From Methanosarcina sp. (lineage in GTDB: Archaea; Halobacteriota; Methanosarcinia; Methanosarcinales; Methanosarcinaceae), in NCBI GenBank assembly GCA_017883485.1, contig JADGNM010000074.1:1-9439 (forward strand): a DNA stretch of 9,439 bases. The letters are read 5' to 3'. How positions within the stretch are numbered: the stretch's first letter is position 1; every line of letters begins with the position of its first letter. Below the pieces are notes generated by a model. It had not been told where the DNA came from, did not search any database, and was given only the letters and a program-made list of their open reading frames with translations. Position numbers and translations under genes: made by a program. Shown here piece after piece: positions 1 through 4,765 of the stretch.

Positions 1-21
1 TAGCATCAAGTTCGAGTCCTT

Positions 22-35
22 TATCACTTGTGATA
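22..35. promoter_or_regulatory. Short inverted repeat upstream of mntA-like gene
   Basis: A perfect 14-bp inverted repeat, TATCAC-TT-GTGATA, lies about 65 bp before the likely ATG of the first MNT gene. Many toxin-antitoxin pairs repress their own transcription through such a site, so it could be an operator. The arms are only 6 bp and AT-rich, so chance is a real alternative. Confidence 0.25.
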
Positions 36-73
36 GTTTTCAACTAGCATTAGATATCGGTACAGTAATACGT

Positions 74-85
74 GAAATTATATAT
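74..85 (+). promoter_or_regulatory. Possible TATA box for the first MNT-HEPN pair
   Basis: An AT-only stretch (AAATTATATATT) lies about 16-27 bp before the ATG at 101. An archaeal TATA box sits about 25 bp before the transcription start, so this would place the start close to the ATG and give a nearly leaderless mRNA. No Shine-Dalgarno site is visible before that ATG, which agrees. It is a weak, position-based call. Confidence 0.3.
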
Positions 86-100
86 TTGTTATCCCTAAGT

Positions 101-397
101 ATGCAGAATTTGGAAGAAAGGGAGGAGTTATTTAGAAAGATTGCTTCTTTTCTAGAAAAATATGGGGCTACAAAAGTAGCTGTTTTCGGTTCATATGTCA
201 GGGGAGAGGAAAAGCCCGAAAGTGACATCGATATCCTTGTTGAATTTGCCGAACAGAAAAGCCTGCTCACTCTTGTAAAAATAGAGATGGAGCTCTCTGA
301 TTACTTGGGAATTAAGGTTGATTTACTTACTGAAAAATCAATTAGTCCCTATTTGATAGACGGGATAAAAAAGGAAGCTAGAGTGATCTCCAAATGA
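101..397 (+). CDS. MntA-like minimal nucleotidyltransferase antitoxin
   Basis: This 98-residue protein is a minimal nucleotidyltransferase (MNT) of the DNA polymerase beta superfamily. The signature GSX10DXD is complete: G30-S31, then D42-I-D44, with a third acidic residue at D74 (IKVDLL). In characterised HepT/MntA pairs, the MNT protein transfers AMP to a tyrosine of the HEPN toxin and so neutralises it; the same role is inferred here. It overlaps the following HEPN gene by ATGA (394-397), the usual antitoxin-toxin order. The frame is open from a TTG at 86, but the ATG at 101 fits the family length better. The catalytic residues are intact, so the enzyme is probably active even though its partner toxin is interrupted. 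Confidence 0.88.
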   Translation: MQNLEEREELFRKIASFLEKYGATKVAVFGSYVRGEEKPESDIDILVEFAEQKSLLTLVKIEMELSDYLGIKVDLLTEKSISPYLIDGIKKEARVISK

Positions 398-840
398 AAA
401 GGGATGACTCCGTATATTTAAGCCATATACTGGATTCCATTTCCCAGCTTGAAGAATATACCGAAGGTCTCACTAAGGAAGAATTTCTTGCAAGATGACT
501 CGTTCAGGATGGGACAATCAGGCAAATCGAAATTGTCGGTGAAGCTATCAAAAATGTCTCAGAAACTCTGAAAGTAAGGTATCCTGACATTCCCTGGAAA
601 GAAATTGCTGGGATGAGGGATAAACTGATCCATAACTATTTCGGCGTTGACATTAACGCTGTGTGGGATGCTGTAAAAAAGGATATTCCAATCCTCAATG
701 ACGAAATTCTTAAAATAATGGAAATCTCCGAAAAGGTTTTTAACTTCATTTCTCTTCAATCCTCTTCAATCTTTTTGAAAGTAGGATGTGGCTTCCAAAG
801 AGAGCGTCGTAAAACTCAAACATGTTCTACAATTGGATAA
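394..840 (+). pseudogene. HepT-like HEPN toxin with in-frame TGA at codon 35
   Basis: This is a HEPN-domain (DUF86/HepT) protein, the predicted RNase toxin partner of the preceding MNT gene. Its ATG overlaps that gene's stop. Translation from 394 gives a normal HEPN N-terminus (MKRDDSVYLSHILDS), then a TGA at 496-498 between FLAR and LVQDG. The frame then continues in clear HEPN sequence, including the catalytic R75-x4-H80-x-Y82 (MRDKLIHNYF). Methanosarcina is known for pyrrolysine at TAG; TGA is expected to be a true stop, so only a 34-residue peptide should be made. Reinitiation at the ATG at 613 would give a 75-residue fragment that keeps the RX4HXY motif but lacks the first helices. The last 14 codons before the stop at 838-840 lie inside an inserted repeat element. 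A sequencing error at the TGA cannot be excluded. Confidence 0.85.
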
Positions 841-960
841 TAGGCAAAGTCGACTTTAAATACATGTGATGAATTTTCCCGGAATTGAGGCACACATTAA
901 CCTTATAGGGTATTAATTTATCCCAATTGTGGAATCAAATAGACTTTTACGACGCTCTCT
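799..960. mobile_element. 162-bp MITE-like element with CCAA target duplication
   Basis: The left end begins AGAGAGCGTCGTAAAA (799-814). The right end (945-960) carries its exact reverse complement. Similarity continues inward imperfectly: ACAATTGG at 829-836 is matched by CCCAATTGT at 922-930, giving about 40-45 bp of imperfect terminal inverted repeat. The 4-bp sequence CCAA sits directly outside both ends (795-798 and 961-964), as expected for a target-site duplication; TCCAA (5 bp) is possible if the ends differ by one base. The interior is too short for a transposase, so it would need one in trans. It lies in the tail of the HEPN frame. I do not recognise the parent IS family. Confidence 0.78.
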
Positions 961-1058
961 CCAAACTGTGAAAAATAGACGCGACCTTATTTTCAACAAA
1001 TTGTACTGGAAAAGGAGCATCCAGAGTATTGATTTAACTGTTTTAATCAAAAACTACC

Positions 1059-1111
1059 TCTTGAGAGAGCAAGCGTAAGAACCGAATCTCGCACTCATGA
1101 AGCTTAACTCG
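1059..1111. repeat. Dispersed intergenic repeat, copy 1
   Basis: The stretch contains, in order, CTTGAG(A)GAGC, AAGCG, ACCGAAT, CGCA and AACTCGGG. The same blocks occur in the same order at 4659-4713, with different spacing between them. Both copies lie in non-coding DNA just beyond gene ends. The function is unknown; it may be a structured RNA element, a terminator-like unit or an old mobile repeat. The match is visual, not from an alignment program. Confidence 0.45.
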
Positions 1112-1113
1112 GG

Positions 1114-1368
1114 TTACGCAACAATCTCGTCAAAGCTCAGCTCTCCAGCAGCTACTGCATGCAAGAGAAGTTTGGATTCGTGGAACTTTTTCATGACTAT
1201 GTCGATCTTTCTTGAAACTTCTGGGGTATAATATGCTTCTCCGCAGTTTTCACATACATAGGCGGAAATATCTTTAATGGCAATAATTTGATCTCCGACT
1301 TTTGCCACAAACTCGGTCTTGCCTTCGATCAGTTTACTTTTACAAAAATTGCACATGTCAGGTTTCAT
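1114..1368 (-). CDS. YgiT/MqsA-type zinc-finger protein, orphan antitoxin-like
   Basis: This is an 84-residue protein with two CxxC pairs: C6-x2-C9 near the N-terminus (MCNFCKS) and a second pair in VCENCGEAYYTPEV. This is the pattern of YgiT-type zinc-finger domains, which bind one zinc and form the N-terminal half of MqsA antitoxins. The protein has no helix-turn-helix half. In archaea and bacteria such proteins usually follow a small DUF4258/MqsR-like toxin gene, but no such gene is visible upstream. The start at 1368 is chosen because GGAGAG lies 7 nt before it; the frame is open from an ATG at 1401 but without a ribosome binding site. A decayed copy of the second CxxC region lies at 7202-7310. 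Its activity as an antitoxin is inference from the family only. Confidence 0.8.
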   Translation of the reverse strand: MKPDMCNFCKSKLIEGKTEFVAKVGDQIIAIKDISAYVCENCGEAYYTPEVSRKIDIVMKKFHESKLLLHAVAAGELSFDEIVA

Positions 1369-1383
1369 TTTTGATCTCTCCTG

Positions 1384-1416
1384 AATACGTGGTCTATACA
1401 TTAATTGTTTTTCAGG
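1384..1416. repeat. Dispersed 30-bp repeat, copy 1
   Basis: AATACGTGGT, ATACAT and AATTGTTTTTCAGG occur in order, separated by 2 and 1 nt. The second copy at 4521-4550 has the same blocks with no intervening bases and one substitution. The shared 14-mer AATTGTTTTTCAGG is exact. This copy overlaps the 5' leader of the minus-strand zinc-finger gene; the other follows the epoxide hydrolase gene. Its role is unknown. Confidence 0.6.
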
Positions 1417-1589
1417 TTAATGCTTATCGCCTTTTGTACTTTTTTACTGTTCGTCAATTGTTTTGATGATTTCATACTCACAGCCTTGGGTCAACATTCC
1501 GTTTTTATCGATTACTACCATAATGGAATGCGATTAATAATGAGTGCTATCTCCCCTGAGTTTGTTTTTCTTGAATCAGAACCCCGTTT

Positions 1590-1953
1590 TTAAGCTCCGT
1601 TATCAAAACTCATATTGGAATTCAACTCATCAATCAGTTTTTCGAGTCCTTCCTCAGCCTGAGGGATTTCGTTTTCCAGTATCCCAGACAAGATTATAAT
1701 CCACATCAAAATACGCATGTATCAGGCGGTCCCGCATGGTTGCCATACCCTTCCAGTCCAAGTATAGAGCTTGCGACTTTATATCTGCAGGAATAGCTTT
1801 CGATGCTTCTCCAAGGATCAGTAATTGAAATGTAACTGCGCTTCGAGTTCTCTCGTCCTCTAAAAAAGCCTTCCTGTCCATCCCCTGGGTGAAATTCCCA
1901 ATGGCTCTTGAGGCGTCGAGCATCTCGGACAGGTAAAGAATTGGCGACCTCAT
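1590..1953 (-). pseudogene. HepT-like HEPN toxin, frameshifted near its 3' end
   Basis: This HEPN-domain toxin gene starts with an ATG that overlaps the stop of the HEPN-MNT fusion gene (ATGA at 1950-1953). The domain is complete through the catalytic motif R74-x4-H79-x-Y81 (MRDRLIHAYF) and the following DVDYNLVWDT. After that the frame changes: as written it ends seven codons later (GKRNPSG, stop at 1654). Shifting at base 1677 recovers a normal HEPN tail (ENEIPQAEEGLEKLIDEL) to a stop at 1590-1592. A net loss of 2 nt, or gain of 1, explains this. The product as read is 99 residues and keeps the catalytic residues but loses the final helix. It may be inactive, a shortened active toxin, or a sequencing error. 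Confidence 0.8.
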
Positions 1954-2618
1954 ACCGGTACCATCTCTTTTAACACTTCGTCCTTCAACAGCGGGTGAAG
2001 GGCTCTTTCCGATACCACATCGACCGGAACTCCAAATAGGTTTTCAAGATAGTCCCCAAGTTTCCCAAGGTCAAAGAGAGATGCTCCTTCTCCGAATCTC
2101 ACCAGAACATCAATATCGCTTCCTTCCTTTTCCTCCCCGCGAGCGTATGACCCGAAAATGCCTACGACTTCAGCTTTGAATCTTTCTTTTATTTCATCCT
2201 TTCTTTCAAGGATAAGAAGCCGGATCTGGTTAACGTCAATGCGTGCATCTGCGTTTTCTATAGTATCCGCTTTTTCCAGCATTTCTTCAATTAAAGGCTT
2301 TAGAGACAGAACATCTTTCTTTGCAATGCTCCAGATAGTGGGAAGATCTACCGCAAAATGCCCGTGAACTATCTCATCGCTTGTTCCTGTCATAAACTTC
2401 CATGGGATTTGCGGATATTCTTTCTTAAGGGTATTAGGAAGGTTCTTTGTTGCTTCACCAATGATCCCCAGAGCTCTCATTACAGCATACAGGGTTTTCT
2501 TTTCGCCGGAGAATTCGTTGAATTCCATTCCTTTGGTGAACTCTTTAATATCGTCTATGGCCTCAAGGATATCCTGTAAAAACTGGGTCGAATCTCTTTT
2601 ATATCCCTTAGAATTCAT
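1950..2618 (-). CDS. HEPN-MNT fusion protein (fused toxin-like and antitoxin domains)
   Basis: This is one 222-residue protein. Residues 1-120 form a HEPN/HepT-like domain (FLQDILEAIDDIKEF, GIIGEATKNLP, then FAVDLPTIW). Residues 127-222 form an MNT nucleotidyltransferase with intact G156-S157-x10-D168-x-D170 and D200. The HEPN catalytic motif RX4HXY has become S80-x4-H85-x-H87 (SDEIVHGHF), so both the arginine needed for RNase action and the tyrosine that MntA modifies are missing. The linker has no helical break other than a short stretch near residue 125, where a separate MNT gene would be expected to start. It overlaps the HEPN gene downstream (ATGA at 1950-1953) and the remains of an MNT gene upstream (ATGA at 2615-2618). 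Likely role: an active nucleotidyltransferase acting on a HEPN partner, with its own HEPN part serving for dimerisation or binding. No RBS is obvious; translational coupling is plausible. Confidence 0.87.
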   Translation of the reverse strand: MNSKGYKRDSTQFLQDILEAIDDIKEFTKGMEFNEFSGEKKTLYAVMRALGIIGEATKNLPNTLKKEYPQIPWKFMTGTSDEIVHGHFAVDLPTIWSIAKKDVLSLKPLIEEMLEKADTIENADARIDVNQIRLLILERKDEIKERFKAEVVGIFGSYARGEEKEGSDIDVLVRFGEGASLFDLGKLGDYLENLFGVPVDVVSERALHPLLKDEVLKEMVPV

Positions 2619-2839
2619 AAAGAAACCACTTCATAAGAACGCACTTTTCAACGTTAGGTTTTAGCCTGGTTCATCAAATTCCACGAGAAAGTCAAGATCG
2701 CTGTCACTCGTTTGTTCCCCACGGACATATGAATCGAAAACTCAGAGATAGCTCACACTGTACTTTTCTCGGATCTCTGGCAGGTGTGCTTAATTAATCT
2801 TATGTAATAGTCAGTGTCTTTAAGCTGTTGAGCAGGCAT
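2615..2839 (-). pseudogene. Degraded MNT antitoxin gene at the head of the minus-strand chain
   Basis: The start is well preserved: GGAGGA (2852-2857) then ATG at 2837-2839 (MPAQQLKDTDYYIRLIK). A one-base loss near CACACC shifts the frame to LPEIREKYSVSYL. A TGA then interrupts, followed by VFDSYVRGEQTSDSDLDFLVEF. This is clearly MNT sequence, but the glycine of the GS motif is now Asp. About 25-30 codons of the middle are missing. Sequence resembling the MNT C-terminus (LKPNVEK, then EVVSL in another frame) runs to a TGA that overlaps the ATG of the fusion gene. With two frame changes, a nonsense codon and a deletion it cannot make an active enzyme. It shows that the chain once began with an MNT gene. 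Confidence 0.75.
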
Positions 2840-2850
2840 TATTTTTTATA

Positions 2851-2857
2851 TTCCTCC
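2851..2857 (-). promoter_or_regulatory. Shine-Dalgarno site of the degraded MNT gene
   Basis: On the minus strand this reads GGAGGAA, ending 11 nt before the ATG at 2839. It matches the archaeal 16S anti-Shine-Dalgarno and supports this ATG as the original start of the toxin-antitoxin chain. Confidence 0.6.
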
Positions 2858-2865
2858 GCTTTGCT

Positions 2866-2902
2866 CCTATAATTATTGATTTTTCCTATAATCATTGACT
2901 TT
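2866..2902 (-). promoter_or_regulatory. 19-bp direct repeat and likely promoter of the minus-strand TA chain
   Basis: CCTATAAT(T/C)ATTGA(T/C)TTT occurs twice, at 2866-2883 and 2885-2902, a 19-bp period with two differences. On the minus strand each copy contains an AT-rich TATA-like core (ATTATAGG). A TATA box in the outer copy would start transcription near 2865, giving a short leader that includes the Shine-Dalgarno site at 2851-2857. The spacing of nearly two helical turns would also suit a pair of regulator sites. This is inference from position. Confidence 0.4.
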
Positions 2903-3372
2903 AGTTACTGGCTTCATTCAAAATCATTTCACTAATATCATATCAGGTTTCATGATTATATGATTTTTCTGTGGTTCAGCATTTTGGAAATGACTGTCAC
3001 TTAACAAAAATGTATGGATACACTAGACTTATTGGAGAAAAACGCAGACAGTAGAATAACATGCTGATTCTTCATTTCTATTTCTTAAGGATAGGCCGTT
3101 TGCATAGCAAACGGAACTGCATCCGGGATCTGCATCCATGAGGGCCGCTCTTTCGAATCAGTAAAATAAAAAACACAACCTTACATACGGATAAATAGTC
3201 ATACGACTTTGGAGGCCAGAAAACCGATTTTAAATGCCGATTTTAGTCTTGCTCGTTCTTCGTTCTGGTCCCCTCATCTGCAAACTGAGCCGGACGGACT
3301 AAACAAACGGTCCCTCACCCCAAGCATAAAATCCTTAACCAAAAAACCTCATTCTTCCCTTCAGTGATTCAA
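2903..3372. other. Gene-poor spacer between divergent genes
   Basis: I find no convincing gene here on either strand. The stretch contains AT-rich promoter-like DNA, the hairpin at 3096-3114 and a candidate TATA element near 3323-3331 (CATAAAATC), about 45 bp before the epoxide hydrolase start. A 22-codon frame (3234-3302) has no properly spaced ribosome binding site and no recognisable sequence. Confidence 0.5.
3096..3114. terminator. Strong hairpin (8-bp stem, 3-nt loop)
   Basis: CCGTTTGC-ATA-GCAAACGG is a perfect 8-bp inverted repeat. It is far more stable than the AT-rich surroundings. No T-tract follows it directly on either strand and no gene ends nearby, so a terminator role is uncertain; it may be an operator or an RNA hairpin. 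Confidence 0.35.
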
Positions 3373-4509
3373 ATGGAAACCGGAACCAGGCCTTTCAAAA
3401 TCAACATAGCCCAGGACATACTCGACGACCTCAAGAACCGCCTCAAAAACACCCGCTGGCCTGACGAAATAATCAATTCGGGATGGGATTACGGGACCAA
3501 CCTTTCTTACCTTAAGGAACTGGTAAGCTACTGGGGAAGCGAATTTGACTGGAGAAAACAGGAAGAGCAAATAAACAGCTTTCCTCAATTCATGACCGAG
3601 ATCGGAGGGTTAAAAATACATTTCATTCACATTAAAGGTCAGGGGAAAAACCCTATTCCACTGCTCCTTCTTCACGGCTGGCCGAGCACGTTTATCCAGA
3701 TGCTGAAAATAGCCCCGTTATTATCAGGGCCCGGGAAGGGGCAGGAAGGCATTTCCTTCGATCTTGTGATCCCGTCCCTCGTAGGATACGGTTTTTCGGA
3801 TGCGTCACATGAGCCCGGTATGAGCGTTTCGAAGATGGCAGGAATTTTCCATGAACTCATGGCCGGCGTACTTGCTTATGACAAATATGCGTTAAGGGGA
3901 GGCGACCTTGGGGCAGGGATTGCTCTCCAAATGGCGCTTTTATACCCTGAATATGTCATAGGATTGCACACTGGAGGCACATACCCGCGGATTATCGGAG
4001 AACTTCCGGATGACCTCACTGCAGCTGAAAAAGCTTATGTCGAAAACGTTCGGGCCTGGATGCAGGAAGAAGCGGCTTATGCCCAGGTGCATGCAACAAA
4101 ACCCCAAACTCTTGCCTATGCTCTGAACGACTCCCCGGCCGGGCTTGCCGCCTGGATTGTAGAGAAGTTCAGGAAATGGAGCGACTGCGGTGGGGATGTG
4201 GAAAAGAGGTTTACCAAAGATGAACTTCTTACAAATTTAACAATATACTGGGCTACCCAGACCATAAACTCCTCCATGCGCCTTTATTACGAGACAGTGA
4301 GAAATCCCGGTATATGGGGCCGGATAAAGGTTCCGACAGCAGCTCTGATGCCGATGAAGGATATGTTTCCCACACCCAGGGAATGGGTAATGAGGACGCA
4401 GAACCCCACCCATTACAAAGAAATCTCCAGAGGCGGCCATTTCCTCGAATGGGAAGAACCTGAACTTGTGGCTTCGGATATAAGGGAATTTTTCGGCAGC
4501 GTTGTTTAA
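3373..4509 (+). CDS. Epoxide hydrolase-family alpha/beta hydrolase
   Basis: This is a full-length (378-381 residue) soluble epoxide hydrolase-type protein, predicted to add water to epoxides through a covalent ester intermediate. Positions below are numbered from the GTG at 3364. Residues 8-110 match the EHN domain (RPFKINIAQDIL, RWPDE, FDWRKQE). The oxyanion-hole motif HGWP is at 104-107, and the nucleophile is D181 in RGGDLGAG (many relatives have GGDWG). Ring-opening tyrosine candidates are Y308/Y309 (RLYYE). The acid is probably D333 (MPMKD) and the base is H359 (RGGHFLEWEEPEL). No signal peptide is visible, so it is cytoplasmic. I prefer the ATG at 3373 because GTGAT just before it can pair with the 16S 3' end; the GTG at 3364 is the alternative. 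It stands alone. The substrate is unknown, and such enzymes are commoner in bacteria, so transfer is possible. Confidence 0.88.
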   Translation: METGTRPFKINIAQDILDDLKNRLKNTRWPDEIINSGWDYGTNLSYLKELVSYWGSEFDWRKQEEQINSFPQFMTEIGGLKIHFIHIKGQGKNPIPLLLLHGWPSTFIQMLKIAPLLSGPGKGQEGISFDLVIPSLVGYGFSDASHEPGMSVSKMAGIFHELMAGVLAYDKYALRGGDLGAGIALQMALLYPEYVIGLHTGGTYPRIIGELPDDLTAAEKAYVENVRAWMQEEAAYAQVHATKPQTLAYALNDSPAGLAAWIVEKFRKWSDCGGDVEKRFTKDELLTNLTIYWATQTINSSMRLYYETVRNPGIWGRIKVPTAALMPMKDMFPTPREWVMRTQNPTHYKEISRGGHFLEWEEPELVASDIREFFGSVV

Positions 4510-4520
4510 CGTGAGGAAAT

Positions 4521-4550
4521 AATGCGTGGTATACATAATTGTTTTTCAGG
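4521..4550. repeat. Dispersed 30-bp repeat, copy 2
   Basis: AATGCGTGGT-ATACAT-AATTGTTTTTCAGG, 11 bp after the epoxide hydrolase stop. It matches 1384-1416 at every base but one, apart from two short gaps. It ends in a T-run, so it could help terminate transcription of the upstream gene. Confidence 0.6.
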
Positions 4551-4579
4551 ATTCCTGTTATACGAGGGATGAGGGCACA

Positions 4580-4595
4580 GCTAAATATAAAAATA
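4580..4595 (+). promoter_or_regulatory. Candidate TATA box upstream of the TPR gene
   Basis: GCTAAATATAAAAATA resembles an archaeal TATA box and would start transcription near 4613, leaving a leader of about 150 nt that contains the structured repeat at 4659-4713. A second TATA-like sequence (ATTATAATAC, 4735-4744) lies about 25 bp before the ATG and would give a nearly leaderless mRNA. The sequence alone does not decide between them. Confidence 0.35.
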
Positions 4596-4658
4596 GAGTA
4601 TTAATATACCCTCTTGAGTGAAAAAAAGAATAATTATTACTTGTCCATAAGTTCGTCC

Positions 4659-4713
4659 GCTTGAGGGAGCGAAGCGACCGAAACGGACAGCAGGCTCCCG
4701 AATCGCAACTCGG
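4659..4713. repeat. Dispersed structured repeat, copy 2
   Basis: This shares ordered blocks with 1059-1111: CTTGAGGGAGC, AAGCG, ACCGAA, CGAATCGCA, AACTCGGG. It can fold: GTCCG (4655-4659) pairs with CGGAC (4684-4688), CGCTT with AAGCG inside it, and CCCGA with TCGGG in the second half. It is much richer in GC than the surrounding leader. Its role is unknown; if the upstream TATA box is used it lies in the 5' leader of the TPR gene. Confidence 0.45.
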
Positions 4714-4765
4714 GCGGGAAGTTATAATGGTTAGATTATAATACACGGTTTCCCCATCTATTATT

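Noticed and set aside
496..498. Selenocysteine or other recoding at the TGA in HEPN.
   Set aside because: Methanosarcina is not known to use selenocysteine, the position is not catalytic in HEPN proteins, and nothing like a SECIS element was seen.
1444..1521. A 25-residue frame on the minus strand (MVVIDKNGMLTQ...) upstream of the zinc-finger gene, possibly the end of a lost toxin.
   Set aside because: The upstream frames are broken, no family motif is recognisable, and there is no clear ribosome binding site.
1405..1593. Plus-strand frame of 62 codons rich in Phe and Leu, looking like a small membrane protein.
   Set aside because: It begins with a non-ATG codon without a ribosome binding site, lies over the zinc-finger gene's upstream repeat and the 3' end of the opposite HEPN gene, and has no homology I recognise.
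3234..3302. Possible 22-codon peptide upstream of the epoxide hydrolase.
   Set aside because: GGAGG lies 18 nt before the ATG, too far, and the peptide has no recognisable features.
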